Shown: positions 10,675 through 17,823 of the stretch, in pieces
Layout of the letters: the number at the start of each line of letters is the position of its first letter
Numbering within the stretch: the first letter of the stretch is position 1
Assembly: GCA_947451145.1 (NCBI GenBank)
Contig: CANFXW010000005.1
Span: 1 to 64,000, forward strand
Direction of reading: 5' to 3'
Length of the DNA stretch: 64,000 nucleotides
DNA from: Sphingomonadaceae bacterium
GTDB lineage: Bacteria; Pseudomonadota; Alphaproteobacteria; Sphingomonadales; Sphingomonadaceae
Translations under genes and position numbers: made by a program
The notes under the pieces: generated by a model
Told to the model about the DNA's origin: nothing
Databases searched by the model: none
Seen by the model: the letters and a program-made list of their open reading frames with translations, nothing else

Positions 10675-11750
10675 GCTGTCACCTTGGGATCACGGCGGAA
10701 GGTGAAGAAATAGGCGAGCCAGATCGCCAGCATCGACAAGCCGACAGTCAGGCGGCCTTCGGTATTGTTGATCAGCTGGCGGGCGAAACCTTCGAGCATC
10801 GCCGCCACCACCAGCATCAGCACTACGCCTGTCATCACTGTAGCGGCGCGTTGCCCGGCCTCGCGGATCGATTGCATCGTGCCTTTTGCGCCGGGGAATG
10901 CGATTGAGCGCCCGACGTGCAGGCCGGATGCGCCCGCCAGCAAGATGGCGAACAGCTCAGTTGTGCCATGCACCGAAAGCCAACCGACGAAATCGAGCGT
11001 CAGTCCCTGTCCGTGATAGAGCCACAGCATCGCGCCCAGTGTGCCGGTATTCTGCACCAGCAGCAGCAGCGAGGGGATGCCAAAGGCAAAACCCAGCGCG
11101 AAGGCGAGGATCGAAACCTGGGCGTTGTTGCTGAACAGATAGGCGGCAAAGACCGACAATGCGTCCTCCTGATGCTCGCCGGGCTGGTGGAACAGTGTTG
11201 CCTTCAGCGCCTCATGGCTCGCCCCGGGCACTCGGGCATCGGCAAACTGGCTGGGGACCAGCGAAAAGTACCAGTCGGGATCGCTGCTCACCAGCAGCCA
11301 GCCAACCACGGTTCCGGCCACCATCACCGCGAGCGCAATCAGCAGGTCGAACCAGATGGCGCGCACCGCTGCAGACCAGCCGCCGCCGAGAAAGCGCCGC
11401 AGCCATGCGGCAAAGCCGGTGCGCGGGCCATAGACAAGGAACCAAGCCCGCTGCACCAAGGCCTCAAGATAGGCCAAAGTCGCGGCGTCGAGCGAAGTTT
11501 CGCGCGCCACTGAAAGGCTGGAGGCCACCGTGCGATAGAGCACCGGCAGGGCGAGCAGGTCTTCGTCGGGAACCTTGCCCATCCGGCCTGCTTCCATCCG
11601 CCGGACAATCGCTTCCAGCCGCTGCCAGTCGCCCTCGCGTTCCTGCCGGAAGCGGTCAGAGCGCAGCGCGGCGGCTGCAATGGCGGCGTCCTGCACCTCT
11701 GCCTTGCGGCCACCAAACAATCCGGCGATGCCTGTGTCGGCGAAGGCCAT
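10671..11750 (-). CDS. SpoIIM-family (stage II sporulation protein M-like) membrane protein
   Basis: A 359-residue protein. The first ~100 residues are soluble and helical (arginine/glutamate-rich, with VPDEDLLALPVLYRT); the remainder has five or six membrane helices with the SpoIIM/DUF95 pattern, including a long helix with FALGFAFGIPSLLLLVQN and the loop SVHGTTELFAILLAGASGL. SpoIIM is named from sporulation, but this relative occurs in non-sporulating bacteria beside MoxR and DUF58 genes. Its ATG overlaps the DUF58 stop by one base, and its own stop overlaps the RDD start. Confidence 0.88.
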   Translation of the reverse strand: MAFADTGIAGLFGGRKAEVQDAAIAAAALRSDRFRQEREGDWQRLEAIVRRMEAGRMGKVPDEDLLALPVLYRTVASSLSVARETSLDAATLAYLEALVQRAWFLVYGPRTGFAAWLRRFLGGGWSAAVRAIWFDLLIALAVMVAGTVVGWLLVSSDPDWYFSLVPSQFADARVPGASHEALKATLFHQPGEHQEDALSVFAAYLFSNNAQVSILAFALGFAFGIPSLLLLVQNTGTLGAMLWLYHGQGLTLDFVGWLSVHGTTELFAILLAGASGLHVGRSIAFPGAKGTMQSIREAGQRAATVMTGVVLMLVVAAMLEGFARQLINNTEGRLTVGLSMLAIWLAYFFTFRRDPKVTA

Positions 11751-13102
11751 CAGCCAATCCTCCCGGCGCGTTTGATGGCGAGGTAGGCGTCGATCAGCCG
11801 GGTGCCGATCTGGTTGTAGGGAGCCTCGACCACTTCAACCCCCGCCTGGCGCAGCCGCTGGTGAACCAGCGCGCGCTGGCGCAGTAACCCGTCGGCACTG
11901 ACCGCCATCGAAAGCTCGGCCATGCCATCGGGCTGGGCGGCGGCGATGGTCTCCAGCTCTTCATCGGCTAGGGTGACGAAGAGCACGAAGTGCCGCTTCA
12001 CCAGCCGGGCGACGCTTTCCACCATCAGTTCGGCGCTGGTCGGATCGGTGAAATCGGAAAAGACCACCACCAGACTTCGCCGCTGCAACCGTCCGGCGAG
12101 CGTTGCCATGGCGAGGGTGAAATTGGGCTCCTGCGCGTGGTAATCGAGCCGGGCAGCTTCTTCCTGCAAGCGGCTGAAATCGCGAGCATCGGTGATGAAC
12201 GGGGTAGCGACTTCGGGCCTTGCGGCAAAGCCGAACAGGGCGACACGGTCCCCGCCTTTCAGCGCGACATAGGCGGTTGCGAGCGCTGCGGACACCGCAC
12301 GGTCGATACGCGGCTGGCCCGCCACCGGCTCGCACATCGTCTGGCCGCAATCGAAAGCGAAGACGATCTGGTTGTTGCGCTCAACCTCGTATTCCTTGGC
12401 GAACAGCGCGACGTGGCGGGCGGAGGTTTTCCAGTCGATCCGGCGGCGGTCCATGCCGGGCTGATAGTCAGACAACGCCTCAAACTGCGTTCCCTCGCCG
12501 CGCATCCGGCGGGCGATCATGCCGAAGCTGGAATCCTTGAGGAAGGCCTGCAGCGCAGGCGAGCGCACGGCGGCGAGGTTGGGCCAGATGCGCACTTCCT
12601 CAGCCACCAGCACCTTGCGCTGGCGGGCTCCCAGGCCCAGCGGGCCGTGCCAGCGCAGCCACATATGCGAAATCTCACCCGTTCCGCGCCGCGAGGGGGT
12701 GATCGCGGTGGTGCCTGAATAGGCAAGACTGGCAGGATCGCGCTGAAGCGCCAGATCGATCCGCCCGCCCGGTGAAAGGCGCGGATCGCAGGCGAGCGAG
12801 GCCTCGACCCGGCCAGTCATCTGCCCGCCAATGTCGGTCAGAATGGTGAGAGCGGTGGCTGCGCCAACTTCGCAATTGCGCGGGGCGATCAGGCGCCAAT
12901 CCTCGAGCTTTCCGGCCAGCAGCACGTCGACCAGCACGAGCACCAGCAGCGTCAACCCCAGCGCCGGAGCAATAATCCACGTCCCCGGTGCGGCCGCCGC
13001 AGCGATCAGCGCCAGCGGCGCCGACAGCGCCGCCAGCAGCGCCGCGCGCTGGCTGGGGACTATGCCGGTGCCGCCGAGGGAGAAGGAGAGCTTGAGCGCC
13101 AC
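11750..13102 (-). CDS. DUF58 domain protein (vWA-like), partner of MoxR ATPase
   Basis: A 450-residue protein with two N-terminal membrane segments (about residues 18-65) and a C-terminal DUF58/von Willebrand A-like domain. The DUF58 signature is visible: YQPGMDRRRIDWKTSARH near residue 215, then IVFAFDCGQTM, a metal-site-like strand. Proteins of this family are substrates or adaptors of MoxR AAA+ ATPases. It sits 3 bases downstream of the MoxR gene and overlaps the SpoIIM start, so the operon is tightly coupled. The exact target process is unknown. Confidence 0.9.
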   Translation of the reverse strand: MALKLSFSLGGTGIVPSQRAALLAALSAPLALIAAAAAPGTWIIAPALGLTLLVLVLVDVLLAGKLEDWRLIAPRNCEVGAATALTILTDIGGQMTGRVEASLACDPRLSPGGRIDLALQRDPASLAYSGTTAITPSRRGTGEISHMWLRWHGPLGLGARQRKVLVAEEVRIWPNLAAVRSPALQAFLKDSSFGMIARRMRGEGTQFEALSDYQPGMDRRRIDWKTSARHVALFAKEYEVERNNQIVFAFDCGQTMCEPVAGQPRIDRAVSAALATAYVALKGGDRVALFGFAARPEVATPFITDARDFSRLQEEAARLDYHAQEPNFTLAMATLAGRLQRRSLVVVFSDFTDPTSAELMVESVARLVKRHFVLFVTLADEELETIAAAQPDGMAELSMAVSADGLLRQRALVHQRLRQAGVEVVEAPYNQIGTRLIDAYLAIKRAGRIG

Positions 13103-13105
13103 TGC

Positions 13106-14080
13106 CTATCGCGGTGCCTCGGTCTGCTCGACCAGCATGGCAACCAGCGCCTCAACCTGCTTGCCTTCGATCTCGGCAGCGGGGGAGAGCAGCAGGCGGT
13201 GGCGGAGCACCTGCGTGGCGAGTGCTTTTACATCGTCCGGCAGCACATAGTCGCGGCCATCGAGCGCCGCCCGGGCCCGCGCGGCATTGGCGAGCAGGAC
13301 AGCGGCGCGAGGGGATCCACCGGCTGACAGATCCGCCGAATCGCGGGTTGCACGCACCAGCCGCACGACATAGTCGATGATCGAATCGGCGAGCTTGATG
13401 CCCTTCACCGCCTGCGCGGCGGCGTTCAGCTGAGCGGCGCTGGTGACCGCACCAATGCCGAAGTCGGCAGCGAGGGCAGGGCCGGCGTGCTCGCCAAAGC
13501 GCGCGACGATCCGCGCTTCTTCGTCAAGGCTGGGGTAGGGGATCAGCAGCTTGAACAGGAAGCGGTCAAGCTGCGCCTCGGGCAGGGGATAGACGCCCTG
13601 GCTCTCGATCGGGTTCTGCGTCGCCACCACCATGAAGTGCGCCGGCAGCGGGTAGCTTTCGCCGTCGAGCGTCACCCGGCGTTCCTGCATGGCTTCCAGC
13701 AGTGCGGCCTGTGTCTTGGGCGGAGTGCGGTTGATTTCGTCGGCCAGCAGCAGATCGCAGAAGATCGGCCCGCGGGTGAGGGTGAACTGGCTGGTCTGGA
13801 AATTGAACAGGTTGGAGCCAAGGATATCGCCCGGCATCAGATCGGGGGTGAACTGGATGCGGCCATAATCGATCCCGAGCGCGGCGGAAAAGCACTGCGC
13901 GAGGAAGGTCTTGGCGGTTCCCGGCGGGCCCTCCAGCAGCACGTGCCCCTGCGCCATCAGCGCGATCAGCAGCGCGTCGATGGTCGCGGTCTGGCCGACG
14001 ACGGCCTTGCCCACCTCGGCGCGGATGGCATCAGCGAGGCCTCGCACTTCATCGAGCGGCATGATTTGGGTTTCGCTCAT
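13106..14080 (-). CDS. MoxR-family AAA+ ATPase
   Basis: A 324-residue chaperone-type ATPase. Walker A is EGPPGTAKTF (about residue 55), Walker B is LLLADEINRTPPKTQAALLEAM, and sensor 1 is MVVATQNPIESQGVYPLPEAQLDRF, all typical of MoxR. It probably remodels the DUF58 protein encoded next to it. The ATG at 14080 overlaps the TGA of the DUF4350 gene by 4 bases. The family acts in maturation of envelope or redox complexes; the client here is not evident. Confidence 0.94.
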   Translation of the reverse strand: MSETQIMPLDEVRGLADAIRAEVGKAVVGQTATIDALLIALMAQGHVLLEGPPGTAKTFLAQCFSAALGIDYGRIQFTPDLMPGDILGSNLFNFQTSQFTLTRGPIFCDLLLADEINRTPPKTQAALLEAMQERRVTLDGESYPLPAHFMVVATQNPIESQGVYPLPEAQLDRFLFKLLIPYPSLDEEARIVARFGEHAGPALAADFGIGAVTSAAQLNAAAQAVKGIKLADSIIDYVVRLVRATRDSADLSAGGSPRAAVLLANAARARAALDGRDYVLPDDVKALATQVLRHRLLLSPAAEIEGKQVEALVAMLVEQTEAPR

Positions 14081-15423
14081 CGGGTCAGCATCCTTTCGAT
14101 CGCTTTCAGCGCTTGTCCGGCGCGCAATAAGTCTGTGGGTTTGCGGGCTGCGCGCAGGTCTGCAGCAACGCGGGAAAAGGGTTTGCTCTGCGAATCACGC
14201 GCTGCCTGCGCCCGGTCAATCGCGGCTTCGGTAACCGCCGGATCGGCACCGCGCGGCAGGGCCAGCCTTTGCGCCAGCCGCTCCCGCAGCAGCGCGGCAT
14301 AGGGCGCGCCGAGCAGATGCAGGCGGCCGGAGCGGCGGACCAGTCCGGCCGAATTGGCGACCAGCGCCGTCTTGCCGAAAGCAATCACACGCCCCTCTGC
14401 CAGCGCCGGGCCGAAGCGGAGGAAAGCCCGCCAGCCTGCCACCAGCGCGGCGATCAGCAGGCACAGCGTGGCGGCAAGAAAGGGCGGCTTGAAGGCGAGG
14501 GTCAGCAGGTTGGCCGAGCGTTTGAAACCGTTGAGCGTCAGATCGAAGTTGATCGTCGCGTGATCGTGCCCCGCAGCCAGCCGGAACAGCTGAAGCGCCT
14601 CGCGGGTGCGCCCCTCGTCAGAAGTACCCCAATTGTCCAGCAGATCGGGCTCGGCAACGATGATAAGCGGGTGGAGGCCTTTGTCGGGCTCTATCGTATC
14701 GCCGTTATCATCGGTCCCGGTCTCGGTGACCGCCCAACCGGCTTTCTCTGCCAGCTCGGGATAGACCCCGTAGTCGGACCAATATCCGGCGAGCGTATTG
14801 CCCGCATCATCCTTGATCAGCGGTGCGACAAATTGGCTGACCACTACCTGCTTGCGCGGATCGGGCAGAAAGCCGGTGCGGCCAAGGCCTGTCCAGCCGA
14901 TGTGGCGCTTGTCCTTTTCATCGCCGGTCTGCTCTGTGTCGATTTTGTAGGTTTCGAGATCCTTGATCCACTCGGGCTTTTGCATCCCGCCGATCAGCAC
15001 CCAGCCTTCCTTCGACTCCGCTTCTATCGCGCTCGCAGGATAGCTCTCCCATTTCGGCAGAATGAGCATGGTCGGGCCAATGTAGCGGCGATCGGCGATG
15101 ATCTTGGCGATCTCCTTGCCATCGGCATAGAGTGGCGGGGTCAGCACCAGCAGGCCGGGATCTTTCAGCAGCGGCTGTGTGCGGACGCGGCGGACCGTAT
15201 TACCCTGCTTTTCCAGAATACCGGCCAGTGCGGCATAGCCGGTGAGGCCTTTTGATCCGACATGCGCCTCGCCATTGTTGGCCGAGCGATCAGTCATTCC
15301 CGCGCCGATCATCCACAGCAGCGCGACAAAGACAGCAAATCCGAACACCACCATGCCGAACACGACCTTGGGGTTGAACGGGTTCGCGCCAGCCGCGATT
15401 GCAGGCGATGCGGCGGTGCTCAT
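14077..15423 (-). CDS. DUF4350-domain membrane protein
   Basis: A 448-residue protein with a membrane helix near residues 21-45 (VVFGMVVFGFAVFVALLWMIG), a large outer domain with LTGYAALAGILEKQGNTVRRVR (the DUF4350 start) and LIIVAEPDLLDNWGT, then a second helix (ATLCLLIAALVAGW) and a C-terminal helical tail. The start is ATG 15423, overlapping the DUF4129 stop (ATGA), so the longer open frame reaching 15750 is rejected. It belongs to the MoxR/DUF58 operon; its function is unknown, but the fold resembles glutamine-amidotransferase-like domains of the family. Confidence 0.86.
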   Translation of the reverse strand: MSTAASPAIAAGANPFNPKVVFGMVVFGFAVFVALLWMIGAGMTDRSANNGEAHVGSKGLTGYAALAGILEKQGNTVRRVRTQPLLKDPGLLVLTPPLYADGKEIAKIIADRRYIGPTMLILPKWESYPASAIEAESKEGWVLIGGMQKPEWIKDLETYKIDTEQTGDEKDKRHIGWTGLGRTGFLPDPRKQVVVSQFVAPLIKDDAGNTLAGYWSDYGVYPELAEKAGWAVTETGTDDNGDTIEPDKGLHPLIIVAEPDLLDNWGTSDEGRTREALQLFRLAAGHDHATINFDLTLNGFKRSANLLTLAFKPPFLAATLCLLIAALVAGWRAFLRFGPALAEGRVIAFGKTALVANSAGLVRRSGRLHLLGAPYAALLRERLAQRLALPRGADPAVTEAAIDRAQAARDSQSKPFSRVAADLRAARKPTDLLRAGQALKAIERMLTR

Positions 15424-16079
15424 CCGCGAATCTCTGCGAGGGCAAAGTCGGAATAGGCGGCGCGGGCGGCCTGCCAGTCTTCGGCTTTGAGCGGGATCAG
15501 GGCAAACAGGCTGCGTTCGACTCGCTGGGCAATCAACGCGAAAGCATTGCGCGCTGTTTCGGGCAGTCCGCTGTGCAAGGCAATCTCGCGCGCTGTGCTC
15601 GCCGGGTTCAGCCAGTCCGGCCGCGCCGCTGCGATCTGGCCTACCGAGCGGGTCAGCAGCAGGTGGGTCGCCTCGTCGAAACGCCCTTCCGCGGCCAGTT
15701 GGTCGGCATCTTCCAGCAGAGCCAGCGCCGCACCTTTGTCTGGCACCCATTCGGGCAATTCGTCATCGGTCTGACGCCGCTTCCTTTCGAGCAAAGGCGC
15801 TGCCATCCGCCAGGCGAGCAGCAGGGCGCAGATCACGGCTATGCCGACCAGCACCATTTTTAGCACCGGCCATGACATGCCCAAGGCCTCACCCACCGGC
15901 TCGAACAGGCTTTTCAGGAACTTGCCAAAGGCCTTGAGCCATTCCGGCGTTTCGGGCGGGGGCTTTGGCTTGAATGTCGTTGGGGAAAACTGGATCGAAC
16001 CATCACCGCGCACCGCGCGCCAGACAGAGCCTGCGTCAGTGCCTTGCGAGGCTGTTGCGGCTGGTTGCTCCCCGATCAC
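15420..16079 (-). CDS. DUF4129-domain membrane protein, first gene of the MoxR/DUF58 operon
   Basis: A 219-residue protein with one central membrane helix (about residues 72-92, KMVLVGIAVICALLLAWRM) and a C-terminal cytoplasmic helical DUF4129 domain (ADQLAAEGRFDEATHLLLTRSV...). Ahead of the helix is a Pro-rich segment. The start appears to be GTG 16079 (MIGEQPAATAS), since no in-frame ATG with a better site is near. It heads a six-gene operon running to 9751 in which every junction overlaps or is within 3 bases. Confidence 0.82.
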   Translation of the reverse strand: MIGEQPAATASQGTDAGSVWRAVRGDGSIQFSPTTFKPKPPPETPEWLKAFGKFLKSLFEPVGEALGMSWPVLKMVLVGIAVICALLLAWRMAAPLLERKRRQTDDELPEWVPDKGAALALLEDADQLAAEGRFDEATHLLLTRSVGQIAAARPDWLNPASTAREIALHSGLPETARNAFALIAQRVERSLFALIPLKAEDWQAARAAYSDFALAEIRG

Positions 16080-16124
16080 AATGCCTAGGTGGCATGGCGT
16101 TAGAGCGAGTGCAAGCTGACTTGG

Positions 16125-17018
16125 TTAACCCCGCTGGCGCGCCATCGGGTAAGTACCCAGAACGCGCATGTCCTTGCAGTGGAAGGCCAATTCTTCCAGC
16201 GCCAGATCGACATTGGCCTGCCCGGGCGCACCGACGATATCGGCGTAGAACATGGTCGCGGAAAAGCTGGCACCCTTCTGGTAGCTCTCCAGCTTGGTCA
16301 TATTGACGCCGTTGGTCGCAAAACCGCCCATCGCCTTGTAGAGCGCGGCGGGCACGTTGCGGACTTCGAACACCAGCGTTGTCATCGCCGGATGCCCCTT
16401 GATCGCATCGGCATCGGCAGGCTTGTTGGCCAGCACCACGAATCGCGTGGTGTTATCGTGCGAATCTTCGACCGCTTCGTCGACAATCTTCAGTCCATAG
16501 AGCTCGGCAGCGATTCGCGGGGCGATTGCGCAGGCTGCCGGATCACCCTGTTCCTTTACAAATGCGGCAGCCCCTGCGGTATCGGCATAGGCCATCGGTA
16601 CAATGCCGCGCTCGCGCAGGAAATGGCGCGATTGACCCAGTGCCTGCGGGTGGCTGTAAGCGGCGGCGAATGGCCCCTCTGTAAGCCCCATAAGTGCATG
16701 GGTGATGCGCAGGAAATGTTCGCCGATTATATAGAGGCCGCTCTCCGGGAGCAGAAAGTGGATATCTGCAACCCGCCCGTGCTGCGAGTTTTCAATAGGA
16801 ATAATCGCCCTTGCAGCCTTGCCTTCTTTCACTGCATCCAGCGCATCTTCGAAAGAAAAGCACGGCAGCGGCAGGCAATCGGGATCAAATTCCAGCGCCG
16901 CGCGGTGGCCGTTGCAGCCGGGCGCGCCTTGAAAAGCCACGGCTTGCGCGGGATCGGCAAGCGCCGCTTTGGTCATCTCGTCGACAAGCGCGAGGGCGGG
17001 TTGGGGAAAGCTGTGCAT
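16125..17018 (-). CDS. pheA: Prephenate dehydratase (monofunctional)
   Basis: Converts prephenate to phenylpyruvate for phenylalanine synthesis. The 297-residue protein has the catalytic dehydratase domain (IPIENSQHGRVADIHFLL; NTTRFVVLA with the catalytic Thr-Arg-Phe) and a C-terminal ACT domain with LESYQKG, the phenylalanine-binding signature (ESRP-like). There is no chorismate mutase domain. The start is ATG 17018 (MHSFPQPALALVDE); the frame continues upstream to 17126 but those residues look non-coding. It is divergent from the cytochrome gene, leaving a 114-base shared promoter region. Confidence 0.94.
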   Translation of the reverse strand: MHSFPQPALALVDEMTKAALADPAQAVAFQGAPGCNGHRAALEFDPDCLPLPCFSFEDALDAVKEGKAARAIIPIENSQHGRVADIHFLLPESGLYIIGEHFLRITHALMGLTEGPFAAAYSHPQALGQSRHFLRERGIVPMAYADTAGAAAFVKEQGDPAACAIAPRIAAELYGLKIVDEAVEDSHDNTTRFVVLANKPADADAIKGHPAMTTLVFEVRNVPAALYKAMGGFATNGVNMTKLESYQKGASFSATMFYADIVGAPGQANVDLALEELAFHCKDMRVLGTYPMARQRG

Positions 17019-17132
17019 TGCGGGCGCGCTTAGAAGCCTAGAAAGAATGGTGCAATGCCCCTTGCACTTAGGCAAGTGGCTGACTAGAGCGCGCCGCATA
17101 GGCCATTTGCGATAATCTCGGGGCATCTTTCG

Positions 17133-17759
17133 ATGGACGATCGTTTCAATACTACCGCCGGTTGGGTGCTTGCTTGCGGCATCGTTGCGCTGGGGCTGAC
17201 CAGCATCTCAGGGCGCTTTTTCGAAGCAGGCAAGGACACGAAGCCGGAACATCCCGGTTACGAGATTGCCGGCGTGGTTCACGAAGGCGGCGGCGCTGCT
17301 GCAGCTGAAGAGCCGATCGAGGCTCGCCTCGCCAAGGCTGACCCAGCCAAGGGTGCGGCCAGCTTTGCCAAGTGCAAGTCCTGCCACACCGATGCCCAGG
17401 GTGGCGCGAACGGCATTGGCCCGAACCTGTTCGGCATCGTTGGCGATAGCGTTGGCACCGGCCGCGGCGGTTTCGCTTTCTCCGATGACCTCAAGAAGGC
17501 TGGCGGCAAGTGGGACTGGGCGACGCTCGACCACTGGCTGAAGAGCCCCAAGGGCATGGCTGCCGGCACCAAGATGACCTTTGCCGGTCTCTCTGATGGA
17601 GCCGAGCGCGCCAACGTTATTGCTTATCTCAACACGCTGGGCTCAAACCTGCCGATGCCTGCTGTTCCGGCAGCAGCTCCTGCGGCTGCTCCGGCCGACG
17701 CCAAGGCTGGCGAACCTGCTGCTGCAGCTTCGGGTGCGCCTGAGGCTGCCAAGAAGTAA
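17133..17759 (+). CDS. Membrane-anchored cytochrome c (CycM / c552-like)
   Basis: A 208-residue protein: an uncleaved N-terminal anchor (residues 10-28, WVLACGIVALGLTSISG), a short linker, then a class I cytochrome c domain with heme motif CKSCH (about residue 82) and a distal methionine candidate in GTKMTFAGL. The tail is a 45-residue Ala/Pro-rich extension. It resembles CycM, which carries electrons from the bc1 complex to the aa3 oxidase in alphaproteobacteria. It is followed immediately by a strong terminator. Confidence 0.92.
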   Translation: MDDRFNTTAGWVLACGIVALGLTSISGRFFEAGKDTKPEHPGYEIAGVVHEGGGAAAAEEPIEARLAKADPAKGAASFAKCKSCHTDAQGGANGIGPNLFGIVGDSVGTGRGGFAFSDDLKKAGGKWDWATLDHWLKSPKGMAAGTKMTFAGLSDGAERANVIAYLNTLGSNLPMPAVPAAAPAAAPADAKAGEPAAAASGAPEAAKK

Positions 17760-17781
17760 GCATTCTCGCGCAAGCGAATCA

Positions 17782-17811
17782 AAAGGGCGGAGCCGCGAGG
17801 CTCCGCCCTTT
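17782..17811. terminator. Rho-independent terminator, usable on both strands
   Basis: A 13-base perfect stem AAAGGGCGGAGCC (17782-17794) / GGCTCCGCCCTTT (17799-17811) with loop GCGA, followed by TTGTTTTAG. On the opposite strand the hairpin ends in TTTTG. It sits between the convergent cytochrome c and M1 peptidase genes. Confidence 0.92.
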
Positions 17812-17823
17812 TTGTTTTAGCGC

